The notes: generated by a model not told the origin, from the letters alone. DNA of 64,000 nucleotides from Oscillospiraceae bacterium (GCA_017458065.1 JAFTGD010000003.1:1-64000); one strand, 5' to 3'; positions 25,424-34,146 are shown, numbered from the stretch's first letter. A program made the numbers and translations.

Positions 25424-26131
25424 TTACCAGGGAGAGGCTTCATAGATGCTGCGCAGACGCTCCACTTCTTCCGCGGGGAGCGGCACGCGCTGCGGGTCGG
25501 TTTCCGCCAGATAGCAGGAATCGTAAAAGGCCCGCAGAGAGACATCGTTCTTTTCCGGGCGGAGGTCCACAAAAGCGAACATCCCATTGCTGAGTTCAAA
25601 GACCCCGTGGTCCCGATAGTGGCCGATATAGGAGAGGATGCGGGGTTTCTGCTTCGCCTGCTGGCAGATGTCGTACTGCGCGGAGGTTTCCGCAAGGAAA
25701 ACGGTCTCAAGCTCTCGCCGGGACGCCTCCGCGAAAGCGATTTGAATCGCCTCTCTCTGGGGGAAGCGATAGTAATCAATGGATAAAAATGGCATGGCGA
25801 GACGCCGGACGCCGAGGCGTTCCGCCAGCGTGTAGATGCTCTGGTAGCAGATGCGCAGGACGGTGAGCTCGTTTGCCTCGCCGTTCTGCCAGCGGGGAGC
25901 GGCGCTCAGAATCAAATGCTGAAACGGCAGCCCGCAGGGGTCCACCGCCGCGGCACGGCCGACGGAGAGAAAACGAAGTTTGCGCATTTCCCGGAGCAGT
26001 GGCTCGCCCCCGGCTGCAGCAAGCCGATCAAAGACAGGTCCGGAAGAAGGGACGACCGGGTTCTCGATCCCGAGGACCGCCGTGTCCGCCTGAACGGAAA
26101 AGACATCCTCCTGCGTAATGAAATAGGACAT
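25424..26131 (-). CDS. Macrodomain-like protein
   Basis: A 235-residue protein with features of an ADP-ribose-binding macrodomain. The start is SYFITQEDVFSVQADTAVLGIENPV, where macrodomains have the strand and loop leading to N-A-A-N. Then come FQHLILSAAPRW (the H-[AV]-VGP-x-W-like strand) and an N-terminal-half helix ELTVLRICYQSIYTLAERLGVRRLAMPFLS. The glycine-rich loop is not canonical, so ADP-ribose binding is uncertain. The C-terminal 90 residues are an extra domain of unknown role. Start ATG 26131 (Shine-Dalgarno GGAGG nine bases upstream) rather than the longer frame from 26170. Confidence 0.65.
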   Translation of the reverse strand: MSYFITQEDVFSVQADTAVLGIENPVVPSSGPVFDRLAAAGGEPLLREMRKLRFLSVGRAAAVDPCGLPFQHLILSAAPRWQNGEANELTVLRICYQSIYTLAERLGVRRLAMPFLSIDYYRFPQREAIQIAFAEASRRELETVFLAETSAQYDICQQAKQKPRILSYIGHYRDHGVFELSNGMFAFVDLRPEKNDVSLRAFYDSCYLAETDPQRVPLPAEEVERLRSIYEASPW

Positions 26132-26271
26132 GCTGCAAAACCTCCGGGGACTCCGCATCAGCAGATGCACTTACATAGTATGCGGATAGGATTATGGAGC
26201 TATTCTACCATTCCCGGCGTACTGAGGCAATAGACAGTTTTCGTGCAGGTGTTATAAATCCTTCAAGATAC

Positions 26272-26300
26272 TGGACATTTCCCGAGCGGGATGGTATAAA
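26272..26300 (+). promoter_or_regulatory. Promoter of the WalJ-like hydrolase
   Basis: TGGACA (26272-26277), a 17-base spacer ending TGG, and TATAAA (26295-26300). The whole module is close in sequence to the promoter at 31829-31857. Confidence 0.7.
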
Positions 26301-26355
26301 ATAGAATCATACAGGAGTCCTTACTCCGCGGGAACGGAACGAAGGAGATCATCAA

Positions 26356-27111
26356 ATGATCAAGATCCTCCCTATCGCCAGCGGTTCCACCGGGAACTGC
26401 ATGCTGGTGGATGTCGACGGCAGAAAAGTGATTGTGGACCTGGGCGTCACGGCCTCGGCATTGCGGACAGCGTTAGCTGCCAACGGTTATGAGTGTGCGG
26501 ACATCGATGCCGTCCTGATTACCCACACGCACACAGACCATGTGAAGGGTCTCGACGTCTGCATGAAGAGGCTCGCTGCGCCGCTCTTCATGAGCAGCAC
26601 CTCGAAAGCGACCCTGCTGCGGGAGGACGCCGTCGGGCTGAACTACAATACGCGCTGTGAGATTCTGCAGGGGCTGTGGCTGACGGCCTTTCCGACCGCC
26701 CATGACTGCCCCGGCAGCGTGGGCTATCTGATCGAGACCGAAAACCACCGCTTCGGCTATGCGACAGACCTGGGTGTGGTCACGGATAAGATCATGGACC
26801 TGCTCGCCGGGGCCGATTGTATTGTGATCGAATCCAACCACGACGAGGAAATGCTCCGCTACGGCCGGTATCCCGTGTTCCTCAAAAAGAGGATCCTCTC
26901 GGAGCATGGGCATCTCTCCAACGAAGCCTGCGCAGAGGCGGTGGCCTGGTTCGCGGACAGAGGGACAAAGCACTTCCTGCTTGCCCATCTCAGCCAGGAG
27001 AACAACCGGCCGGACCTCGCCCTCGCCTGCGCGGAGAGGGCCGTTGCCGGGATGGATGTCACGATCGACGTTCTTCCCGTCTCCGGGGATCGTCTGATCC
27101 AGGTTGTATAG
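26356..27111 (+). CDS. MBL-fold metallohydrolase, YycJ/WalJ-like
   Basis: A 251-residue cytoplasmic metallo-beta-lactamase-fold protein. It begins IKILPIASGSTGNCMLVDVDGRKVIVDLG and has the zinc motif THTHTDHVKG, a second histidine in TAHDCPGSVGYLI, the aspartate in YATDLGVV and the late histidine in LLAHLSQENN. This is the pattern of YycJ/WalJ, a putative exonuclease linked in other Firmicutes to cell-wall control and DNA repair. No walRK genes are near, so the name is by family only. It has its own promoter and ends before a strong terminator. Confidence 0.88.
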   Translation: MIKILPIASGSTGNCMLVDVDGRKVIVDLGVTASALRTALAANGYECADIDAVLITHTHTDHVKGLDVCMKRLAAPLFMSSTSKATLLREDAVGLNYNTRCEILQGLWLTAFPTAHDCPGSVGYLIETENHRFGYATDLGVVTDKIMDLLAGADCIVIESNHDEEMLRYGRYPVFLKKRILSEHGHLSNEACAEAVAWFADRGTKHFLLAHLSQENNRPDLALACAERAVAGMDVTIDVLPVSGDRLIQVV

Positions 27112-27126
27112 AGAACAAAAGACAGA

Positions 27127-27175
27127 AAAAACCGACTCGGGGGATCGAATACGAATCGATCTCCGAGTCGGTTTT
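27127..27175. terminator. Bidirectional terminator
   Basis: Stem AAAACCGACTCGG / CCGAGTCGGTTTT with an inner GATCG / CGATC stem, between two convergent genes. Confidence 0.9.
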
Positions 27176-27185
27176 ACATCAAAAT

Positions 27186-27464
27186 TCAGCAATAATAACG
27201 GATATCTTCAAAATAGTCCAGCCAACGCGTTTTAATCTCATCAGTATTGGCTTCGATGATGCGAATCAGCTTACGCAGGTCTCGATCGCTGATTTTTGAC
27301 CGGTTGTTAGCGACCAAAGCTTTCCCTGATTTCAGAATCCAGATCTTTGTTGAATCCGGTTGGGGAGTGCCAGTTGAGATGTGCACATGGATTGGTTCTA
27401 AAGGTTTGCCTTCGTCGAGCCAGAAAAAGATGACATAGGAGCCGACTTTAAAAACTTGAGGCAT
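27186..27464 (-). CDS. DUF4160 domain protein
   Basis: A 92-residue protein matching the DUF4160 pattern: MPQVFKVGSYVIFFWLDEG, then EPIHVHISTG (the conserved P-x-H-V-H segment) and SDRDLRKLIRIIEANTDEIKTRWLDYF. DUF4160 proteins usually occur with a DUF2442 partner and are suspected toxin-antitoxin components. The start is ATG 27464 behind AGGAAGGTGGG. It overlaps the upstream small gene by 17 bases, so the two form a translationally coupled pair. Confidence 0.85.
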   Translation of the reverse strand: MPQVFKVGSYVIFFWLDEGKPLEPIHVHISTGTPQPDSTKIWILKSGKALVANNRSKISDRDLRKLIRIIEANTDEIKTRWLDYFEDIRYYC

Positions 27465-27720
27465 GTTCAAACCCACCTTCCTGAGAAAAAGCAAGGATTA
27501 AATGGGCATTGTTCTCCAGGAAACGGCTGAAATGGTCAATATCGGTTTCCGTGAAACCATGATTGTTTTCCCAGCGGTATGCTGGAAGATAGCAGGTTGC
27601 ATCCAAAAATCCGCCATCGACAGGCCGTTCAAAATATACTTTCACAGATCCGTCGGATTTCATATCAGAATGAGCAACGCCGGTACCGTCCGAGAGCGTC
27701 ATATATCCGTACATCATCAT
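27448..27720 (-). CDS. Small protein of unknown function, partner of DUF4160 protein
   Basis: About 90 residues, beginning with three consecutive ATGs (27720, 27717, 27714) behind GAGGAGGG; which is used is unclear. The sequence includes YGYMTLSDGTGVAHSDM, VYFERPVDGGFLDATCYLP and DHFSRFLENNAHLILAFSQ. I do not recognise the family; it is not DUF2442, the usual DUF4160 partner. It overlaps the DUF4160 gene and is probably its functional partner. Confidence 0.7.
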   Translation of the reverse strand: MMMYGYMTLSDGTGVAHSDMKSDGSVKVYFERPVDGGFLDATCYLPAYRWENNHGFTETDIDHFSRFLENNAHLILAFSQEGGFEHASSF

Positions 27721-27895
27721 GGATCCCTCCTCGAAAATCAGATACAATACTGTTAAATACGCTTATCTCTTCATATTTGTTAGATTATCACAGAGCAAGC
27801 GCTTTTACAAGATATCAATCGTAAATTCTGTATTTGCGCCCTTTTCGTCCAGCCTGCCGGTGACCATATTGAGGGGATTCGTCATTGCTTTTTTA

Positions 27896-27924
27896 TTGAA
27901 TGGATCGAGGGTTTCTGGTATACT
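27896..27924 (+). promoter_or_regulatory. Promoter upstream of HNH remnant and secreted protein
   Basis: TTGAAT (27896-27901), a 17-base spacer ending TGG, and TATACT (27919-27924). It now drives a transcript that begins with a gene remnant and reaches the 28159 gene. Confidence 0.6.
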
Positions 27925-27944
27925 GTAACTTGTGATTTTATGGG

Positions 27945-28127
27945 TTGAAGAATGATGCCAATAAAACCCGGATCTGGAAAATCAACGAAATGGATGCCGA
28001 CCATGTGACCGCATGGAGCAATGGCGGTGCGACGGATATCAATAACTGTCAGATGCTCTGTAGGACGCATAACAGAACACGGGACTTGAATATTCTTCGA
28101 TTGGGGAAGCAGATGTTCTTTACGTGA
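27945..28127 (+). pseudogene. HNH endonuclease C-terminal remnant
   Basis: An open frame of about 60 codons (TTG at 27945) encodes EMDADHVTAWSNGG and INNCQMLCRTHNRTR, the typical C-terminal half of an HNH nuclease motif (D-H, then N, then C/H-N-R). A stop codon lies nine bases upstream and no N-terminal part is found nearby, so this is a fragment of a larger nuclease, probably from a DUF262-type protein (inference). Confidence 0.65.
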
Positions 28128-28158
28128 AAAGGGGCTATGACGGGAAAGGAAAAGCACA

Positions 28159-29079
28159 ATGAACAGAACAATTTCAATTCTTCTGAGCGCGCTTCTATTG
28201 CTCACGATGGTTCCCGCCGCCTGCGCGGAGCGGCAAAACGCCATCATTGAACTCTACAGTGTCGATGGATACTATGAAGACGGCGTGGGAAACCGGGATA
28301 CCTATTCCTATCATGTTCCGCAGATCAACGCGGACACTCCCGCGGCAGAGGAGATCAATGCGGAAATCGCCGAGAACTTCGGACAACGGGTGGAAACCCA
28401 TTTTCGTTACATGGAAGACGGCTATTCCCTGTGGTCACGGCATACGGCATGGGAAGCCTACTGGAACGGCTCGCAGGTCTTTCTTCTGGTTACAGCCGAC
28501 GGAGACGGCGATTACAGGGAATACGGCGCTTACGGATACGATTATGAATCCGGGAACAGAATTACCAACGCGATGATCCTGGAACAGAAGGGAATCAGCG
28601 AAGAGCAGTATCTGGAGAAGCTGAGAGAAGCTGTTTCAGCTCTGTTTGAGGAGCTGTACGTGCCGATCCCGGAAGGGGTGGAGACGACGCTCACACACGA
28701 CAGCCTGCTGGAAGATACCCTGGGATGGCTCAGTGCGGATCAGCCGATCTTCCTCAACCGCTATGGAGAGATTGAAACCTGGGTTTCGATTGCAAGTCCC
28801 GCCGGTGCCGGAAGGTATGATCATCTGGTTGCGCTGCCTGACGCCAAGTCTTATGAAATCCATCTTTCCGGCGATACTTATCTGGTCGAGTCCTGCCCGG
28901 AAACAGCCAGAGCGGGGGAGACCGTGACGGTGCTGACTTATGACGTCACGGACGGAGACAAAGAGATCAGCGTCATTGGGGCTGACGGGGAGAATATCAA
29001 CTGGTTTGAATATCAGTTTGTCATGCCGGATCATGATGTGGAAGTGCACTTGGAGTTCATCGGAAACGGGCTGGCGTAA
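28159..29079 (+). CDS. Secreted protein of unknown function
   Basis: A 306-residue exported protein with a signal peptide (MNRTISILLSALLLLTMVPAACA). The middle region has DTYSYHVPQINADTPAAEEIN and GYDYESGNRITNAMIL, which resembles DUF3298/RsiV-like periplasmic domains (inference from pattern). The last 60 residues (ARAGETVTVLTYDVTDGDKE, then YQFVMPDHDVEVHLEF) look like an InlB B-repeat-type module. No catalytic motif is visible. It begins 32 bases after the HNH remnant and heads a run of small genes on the plus strand. Confidence 0.7.
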   Translation: MNRTISILLSALLLLTMVPAACAERQNAIIELYSVDGYYEDGVGNRDTYSYHVPQINADTPAAEEINAEIAENFGQRVETHFRYMEDGYSLWSRHTAWEAYWNGSQVFLLVTADGDGDYREYGAYGYDYESGNRITNAMILEQKGISEEQYLEKLREAVSALFEELYVPIPEGVETTLTHDSLLEDTLGWLSADQPIFLNRYGEIETWVSIASPAGAGRYDHLVALPDAKSYEIHLSGDTYLVESCPETARAGETVTVLTYDVTDGDKEISVIGADGENINWFEYQFVMPDHDVEVHLEFIGNGLA

Positions 29080-29103
29080 GCGTGATTAGAGAGGCGAATT
29101 CGG

Positions 29104-29574
29104 ATGATTACACAGGACGACAGGGGAAGATATCAGTGGAACGGCACTGTTGACGTTTCCTATGAGCACAAGGTCTTTAAGATCTTGTTCATTGTGATCG
29201 GCGCAGTCTGCATCCTCTTTCTCATTTTGGCCCTGCTCATGGCCAGAGATATGCTCGGAGTAGTTCTTCTCTCGGACCTCGGCGTTATGGCGGTTGTCGG
29301 CGGCGTGTGTTTCCTCTTCAATCTGAATGCCGGGAACCGGAAGCAGGCTTACACCATGACGGAGGATTGTATTATATTTGGCGTGGGAAGGACGCAGAAC
29401 CCGTTCTTCTATAAAAGCATTCGGAAGGCTGTCGTCTGTACCGGCCGCAACATGATCGAGCTGCATACGCTGGTTGGCCACGGACCGGTGTTTGTTGACC
29501 ACAATGAATTTGGTTTTGTAAGGGACTATATTCTTCGGCGGCTGCCGGAGAGCGCGGAAGTGGTGTGGGAATAA
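29104..29574 (+). CDS. Small membrane protein of unknown function
   Basis: A 156-residue protein with two hydrophobic helices (ILFIVIGAVCILFLILALLM and LLSDLGVMAVVGGVCFLF). A soluble C-terminal part starts AYTMTEDCIIFGVGRTQNPFFYKSIRKAVV, reminiscent of PH-like domains attached to a membrane hairpin. Function unknown. Its stop overlaps the next small gene (TAATG). Confidence 0.7.
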   Translation: MITQDDRGRYQWNGTVDVSYEHKVFKILFIVIGAVCILFLILALLMARDMLGVVLLSDLGVMAVVGGVCFLFNLNAGNRKQAYTMTEDCIIFGVGRTQNPFFYKSIRKAVVCTGRNMIELHTLVGHGPVFVDHNEFGFVRDYILRRLPESAEVVWE

Positions 29575-29774
29575 TGTTCTTCATCATTCCTGTAACCCGT
29601 ATCTTCCGCAGTCTCCGCAAGGGGGCTGCAACAATCCTCGGCGAGAGGGAAGTCCGGTCTCTGGAAAATGATGCGGCGGACTTCATCAATGAAGTCTATG
29701 ATGACACGGTAGGGGATGTGATCAATAGAATAAAAACAAACGGGGAAGAGCATAAACATGTGAAGATGCGATGA
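29574..29774 (+). CDS. Small protein of unknown function
   Basis: A 66-residue basic protein (FFIIPVTRIFRSLRKGAAT, then ENDAADFINEVYDDTVGDV). The ATG shares its A with the preceding TAA, so it is translationally coupled. A degenerate copy of its C-terminal part appears at 30964-31032. I do not recognise it. Confidence 0.55.
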   Translation: MFFIIPVTRIFRSLRKGAATILGEREVRSLENDAADFINEVYDDTVGDVINRIKTNGEEHKHVKMR

Positions 29775-29841
29775 GAAGAATAAACTTCATTTGTAAGGTA
29801 CGAGGGAGGAACGGTCTGCACAAGCCAAAAGGAGGCGCAAT

Positions 29842-30963
29842 ATGAAAAAACTGTATTCTGTCATTCTGGTCATGGTATTGATTCTGTCCTTGGCACCGGT
29901 ATGTCTGGCGGTCAACACGGACACCCTGACAGACTGGAATATCAGGATCACTGTCCCGGAGGGGAAGACAGCGGTTCTAAAAGGAAGCGAGTATTATATC
30001 TACGGCCAGCATGAGGGGTCTATCCCTTATGTGATGCTGAGGCCCTACCGCTATGATGACCCTGAGAAATTCATCGCGGATTTTACGGAGTTCATGCAGG
30101 GGCAGTATTCCGATCTGGCGGTGACATCCCCAGCCGTACAGAAAACAATCGGGAATAAGCGATGCTATGAGGTTGATTACACCTACAAGGTCAGCGGATA
30201 TGATGTGCGCGACCGCCGTGTGGTGATCACGGTAGACGGTCTCACATACATGTTTGCCTCCAAAGAGATCGAATCCAACGGCATGACCATTGGGAGCATG
30301 CTGGATGATGTGGTCGCCGATTGCGAGCTTCTGGGACCCGGAGCGGCCAGCGTGCTGGTAACCGGAGATTCCGGAGAGGACTATCTTGCCATCTATGCTC
30401 CTGTGCTTGACACCTATCAGGCCTTCCTTGACGGAGCGGAACCGGAGGAGATGGATACCACAGAGCGGGGAGACTATTATTTCGTCCTGGGTGAAACCGG
30501 TATCAGCGAATTGGCACGAAGCGGCGGGGAACTCGGCTACAGCCTGAAAGATCTTGATAGGAACGGGATCCCGGAACTGCTGATCGGAGCATCAGGGTCG
30601 GAATACTACGATGAAACACTGATCTATGATCTGTTCACCGTGGAAGACGGAGTACCGGTTCGCGTTCTGGCTAGCAGCGCCAGAGTCCGGTATTATCTTG
30701 CCGAAGAGGATCTGATTCTGCACGAGGGGTCCGGAGGCGCGGCATACAATATGTCCCTACTGTACTACCTTGCAGGAAGCAAGCTTGAGCTTGCCACCGG
30801 CATTGTGATGGCAGATGCCGAATGCTTCGAAGTCTATGAAGACCGGGAAAGCTATTTTTCAGAGCGGAAAGCAAGTGACCGGGTCATCACGCAGGAATAC
30901 TATTATGACCTTATGGAGAAGATGGAAGACCTGACGGTTCCTATGGACCTGACAGCGTTTTAA
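29842..30963 (+). CDS. Secreted protein of unknown function
   Basis: A 373-residue exported protein with a signal peptide (MKKLYSVILVMVLILSLAPVCLA). Residues about 30-165 form a domain of mixed strands (RITVPEGKTAVLKGSEYYI, KFIADFTEFMQGQYSDL). Further on LKDLDRNGIPELLIG is a calcium-binding-like D-x-D-x-N-G loop often seen in Clostridial secreted proteins. No catalytic motif. The Shine-Dalgarno AAAGGAGG is strong. Confidence 0.72.
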   Translation: MKKLYSVILVMVLILSLAPVCLAVNTDTLTDWNIRITVPEGKTAVLKGSEYYIYGQHEGSIPYVMLRPYRYDDPEKFIADFTEFMQGQYSDLAVTSPAVQKTIGNKRCYEVDYTYKVSGYDVRDRRVVITVDGLTYMFASKEIESNGMTIGSMLDDVVADCELLGPGAASVLVTGDSGEDYLAIYAPVLDTYQAFLDGAEPEEMDTTERGDYYFVLGETGISELARSGGELGYSLKDLDRNGIPELLIGASGSEYYDETLIYDLFTVEDGVPVRVLASSARVRYYLAEEDLILHEGSGGAAYNMSLLYYLAGSKLELATGIVMADAECFEVYEDRESYFSERKASDRVITQEYYYDLMEKMEDLTVPMDLTAF

Positions 30964-31032
30964 GGTGGAGACTCCGCCCATGAAGTCGATGACGATACGG
31001 TCGGGGACGGGGTAAAGAAGGTGAGAAAGTGA
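30964..31032 (+). pseudogene. Remnant of a duplicated small gene
   Basis: Directly after the stop of the 30963 gene, in the same frame, the bases encode EVDDDTVGDGVKK and then a stop. This matches EVYDDTVGDVINR of the 29574-29774 product, and the DNA is also alike (ATGAAGTC-x-ATGA-x-GA-x-ACGGT-x-GGGGA). It is best read as the leftover 3' end of a second copy. Confidence 0.5.
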
Positions 31033-31388
31033 CCAGACCGGAACTGCTGGCTTATGTCCGCGATTACTATTCCGTCGATCCGGATTACCCCTGGGAGGAT
31101 GAGAATTATGTCCTCCGGCACGGGAACAACAGAAAATGGTTTGCAGTCGGGATGAACATTTCCTATGAGCGCCTCGGGATGAACCGGGAAGGAAGTGTGG
31201 ACATCATAGACGTCAAATGCAGTCCGCTGATGATGGGGCCGTATCTGCAGCTTCCCGGGATCCTTCCCGGCTATCACATGAACAAAGACCACTGGCTGAC
31301 GATTCTGCTGGACGGATCGGCGGCAAATGATACGATAACAGAACTGCTGGAAATCAGCTATGAAATGACGAAAGGAAGAAGAAAATGA
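31029..31388 (+). CDS. MmcQ/YjbR family protein
   Basis: A 119-residue protein of the MmcQ/YjbR family (double-wing CyaY-like fold): RPELLAYVRDYYSVDPDYPW at the start, then NRKWFAVGMNI, VDIIDVKCSPLMMG and the typical C-terminal GYHMNKDHWLTILLDGS. The biochemical role is unsettled; some members bind DNA. GTG start with AAGAAGGTG upstream. It overlaps the flavodoxin gene by four bases. Confidence 0.85.
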   Translation: MTRPELLAYVRDYYSVDPDYPWEDENYVLRHGNNRKWFAVGMNISYERLGMNREGSVDIIDVKCSPLMMGPYLQLPGILPGYHMNKDHWLTILLDGSAANDTITELLEISYEMTKGRRK

Positions 31389-31804
31389 GCAAACTGGTAG
31401 TATATTTTTCCTATAGCGGAGCCACGAAAAGAAAGGCTGAAAAGCTGGCCAAAGAGGTCGGGGCGGACACTTTTGAGATCAAACCGAAAGTACCGTATAC
31501 CGTAGCGGATGTGAACTGGCAGGATAGTTCAAGCCGGAATGTGAAAGAGCATGAGGATCCCTCCTGCAGACCGGAGATCGCGGAAATGCCGAACCTGTCC
31601 GGCGTCGAGGAAATCTGGATCGGATATCCGATCTGGTGGTATACGCATCCGAGAATCATCGAGACCTTCTTTGATCAGGCGGATCTGAAAGGGAAAACAG
31701 TTCACCTTTTTGCAACGTCCGGAGTTACCGGGATTGAAGACAGTGTGAGTGAACTGAAGACAGCGTATCCGGATGTGAATATTGCGGATGGAAAGAGACT
31801 TTGA
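31385..31804 (+). CDS. Flavodoxin-like protein
   Basis: A 139-residue FMN-binding electron carrier. The phosphate loop is seen in VYFSYSGATKRKAEKLA, and the flavin-contacting aromatic segments in WIGYPIWWYTHPRIIETFF and FATSGVTGIEDS. It ends rather soon after the last strand, slightly shorter than most family members, but with no sign of a frameshift. Cotranscribed with the YjbR gene (ATGA overlap). Confidence 0.88.
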   Translation: MSKLVVYFSYSGATKRKAEKLAKEVGADTFEIKPKVPYTVADVNWQDSSSRNVKEHEDPSCRPEIAEMPNLSGVEEIWIGYPIWWYTHPRIIETFFDQADLKGKTVHLFATSGVTGIEDSVSELKTAYPDVNIADGKRL

Positions 31805-31828
31805 AGCGGGGGAGAAACCTTGCAGCGT

Positions 31829-31857
31829 TGGACATTTCGCGGGCGGAGTGGTATAAC
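31829..31857 (+). promoter_or_regulatory. Promoter of the M13 peptidase
   Basis: TGGACA (31829-31834), a 17-base spacer ending TGG, and TATAAC (31852-31857). The spacer is almost the same as in the promoter at 26272-26300. Confidence 0.65.
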
Positions 31858-31961
31858 TTGTCACAGCATGATTCCGGCCCGGATATGTCCTGCCGCAGCG
31901 CGGGATGAAAACGGGGCTGACTTAAAAAAGAAACAACGGATCAGCACAAGGAGGAGACGGA

Positions 31962-34025
31962 ATGAAGAAATGGATCAGCATGCTGCTGACTGCGGCTTTG
32001 CTTTTGTCGCTGGGGACGGCGGCTTTCGCCGAGGCGGCGGAAGAATTGCAGGAGCCGGATTACAGCACCGGGACGCCCTGGATGGACATTGACCTGGAAG
32101 GCGTCGTGACGGAAGAGACCGAGACCTCGCCCAAGGAGGACTTTGCGCTCTATGCCAACAAGGACGCGCTGCTCACGCTGGAGATCCCGGAGGGATATCC
32201 CTACGGCGGCACGGTCATGGACGCGGTCCTGCAGAACGCCGACGACATGAAGAACATGTTCTTAAACGGCAGCCCCTCTTCCCACGACGGGCAGCTCGCT
32301 TTTGACCTGTTCGCCCTGATGATGGACTGGGACAGCCGCAACGCGCTGGGGGTTGCTCCGCTCAAAGAGCAGGTCGACATCGTGGAGGCGATCTCAACGC
32401 TGGACGAGCTGACGGCGTACTTCCTCGAGGTGCCCACGGCGGACCAGCTCGCCGGCCTCTGGGGCAGCGGCGCGACGACGGACCTTGACGATTCCAACCG
32501 CAAGATTCTGGCGGTCTCCGGCATCGGCCTGATCCTGGGCGATTCGGCGGAATACAGCGAGCTGACCGACTACGGCGCCATCAAGAAGGCCGCTTACACC
32601 GAGCTTGCCGAAAAGATGCTCGGGAAGCTGGGATACACCGCGGAGGAAGCGGCACAGAAGATCGAGAACGCGTATGCCTTTGAGACCTTGCTGGCGCCCG
32701 GCCTTATGACGAATGAGGAGCAGCGCCGCCCAGACTATATCGTCCGCATCAACAACCACTATACCCGGGACGAGCTTCTTGAAGCGCAGGGGAAGCTTCC
32801 GATCCTGGAAGAGCTGGAGCAGGTCATCGGCTTCCCGGAGACGGACGACTATCTGGTCATGATGCCGGACTATCTGGCAAAGATCAACGAGCTCTACACG
32901 GAAGAGAACCTCCCGCTCATGAAAGACCTGATGATCGTCAAGGGCGTACTGAACACGGCCGGATCACTGGACCGCGAGTGCTACGAGTGGGCCTATGAAT
33001 GCAGCAACGCGATCTCCGGCTCCACGGGGATGCTGGACGACGAGACTGTTTTCTCCTCTTCCGTCGCGGGGATGCTGCCATGGCCGGCGGCCCAGCTCTA
33101 CACCGACACCTATTTGAAGCAGGAGGACAAGGACCGCATTTCCGCCATGGTGGATGAGATCATTGCTGCCTATCACGGGATCCTGGAAGAGGCAGACTTC
33201 CTCTCGGAGGAGACGAAAGCAAAGGCGATTGAAAAGCTGGACGCCATCGACAAGCGCATTCTCTTCCCGGACAGCTGGGAGAAGTATGACTGCGCGGAGC
33301 TGAACTTTGCCGCCCCGGCGGACGGCGGGACGCTGTGGGAGGCCAGCCGCGCCAACACGGAATACTGGATCCGGAAAGAGGTCAAAGAGTTCTCCGATCC
33401 GGTGGACAAGGAAGAATGGGGCGCGACGCCCGACACCGTCAACTGCTTCTACGACGCCCAGACCAACAGCATCTATATCCTGGGCGGCTTCGCACAGGGG
33501 AAGATCTATCACGCCGATATGAGCGATGAGGAGCTCTATGCCAAGCTAGGCGCCGTTATCGGGCATGAGATCTCGCACGCCTTCGACTCCACCGGGGCGC
33601 AGTTTGACAAGGAAGGCAACTTTGCCGACTGGTGGACGGAAGAGGACTATGCGGCCTTCCAGGAGCGGAACGCGAAGATGGAGGCATACTACAGCGCCAT
33701 GCATCCCTGGGAGGGACAGGACCTCTACGGCAGCATCATGACCGGCGAGGCCTGCGCCGACATGGCCGGCATCAAGGTCATGCTGAGGCTTGCGGCGGAG
33801 AAGGAAGATTTCGATTACGACGCCTTCTTCCGGGCCTATGCCGACATCTGGCTGACCAAGGACACGCTGCAGATGGCCTACGCCCGCATCAACGACAACC
33901 ACCCCATGGCGTACCTCCGCATCAACGCCACGCTGCAGCAGTTTGACGAATTTCTGGATTATTACGGCATCACGGAAGGGGACGGCATGTACCTCGCTCC
34001 CGCCGACCGGGTAAATATCTGGTGA
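31962..34025 (+). CDS. M13 family zinc metallopeptidase (PepO/neprilysin-like)
   Basis: A 687-residue endopeptidase. It has a signal peptide (MKKWISMLLTAALLLSLGTAAFA), so it acts outside the membrane, unlike cytosolic PepO. The N-terminal helical M13 domain (DFALYANKDALL, then MMDWDSRNALG) is followed by the catalytic domain with VIGHEISHAFDSTG (zinc H535, E536, H539) and MTGEACADMAG (zinc E596). The substrate-binding NCFYDAQTNSIYILGG replaces the usual N-A-x-Y-x-P-x-x-N-x-I strand. Full family length. Monocistronic with its own promoter. Confidence 0.93.
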   Translation: MKKWISMLLTAALLLSLGTAAFAEAAEELQEPDYSTGTPWMDIDLEGVVTEETETSPKEDFALYANKDALLTLEIPEGYPYGGTVMDAVLQNADDMKNMFLNGSPSSHDGQLAFDLFALMMDWDSRNALGVAPLKEQVDIVEAISTLDELTAYFLEVPTADQLAGLWGSGATTDLDDSNRKILAVSGIGLILGDSAEYSELTDYGAIKKAAYTELAEKMLGKLGYTAEEAAQKIENAYAFETLLAPGLMTNEEQRRPDYIVRINNHYTRDELLEAQGKLPILEELEQVIGFPETDDYLVMMPDYLAKINELYTEENLPLMKDLMIVKGVLNTAGSLDRECYEWAYECSNAISGSTGMLDDETVFSSSVAGMLPWPAAQLYTDTYLKQEDKDRISAMVDEIIAAYHGILEEADFLSEETKAKAIEKLDAIDKRILFPDSWEKYDCAELNFAAPADGGTLWEASRANTEYWIRKEVKEFSDPVDKEEWGATPDTVNCFYDAQTNSIYILGGFAQGKIYHADMSDEELYAKLGAVIGHEISHAFDSTGAQFDKEGNFADWWTEEDYAAFQERNAKMEAYYSAMHPWEGQDLYGSIMTGEACADMAGIKVMLRLAAEKEDFDYDAFFRAYADIWLTKDTLQMAYARINDNHPMAYLRINATLQQFDEFLDYYGITEGDGMYLAPADRVNIW

Positions 34026-34079
34026 GAGCGGCCCGGTAAATCCTCAAAGCCATCAGAAAAACAGAAAAGACAATGATAA

Positions 34080-34109
34080 TGAGGGCAGGAGCCGCGGCTC
34101 CTGCCCTCG
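34080..34109. terminator. Terminator between convergent genes
   Basis: A 13-bp stem GAGGGCAGGAGCC / GGCTCCTGCCCTC with a two-base loop, between the M13 gene and the convergent VTT gene. On the minus strand it is followed by a T-rich run. Confidence 0.75.
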
Positions 34110-34146
34110 TATATCAGGCTGTTTTCACTTGTAATGCTAAAAGCGA

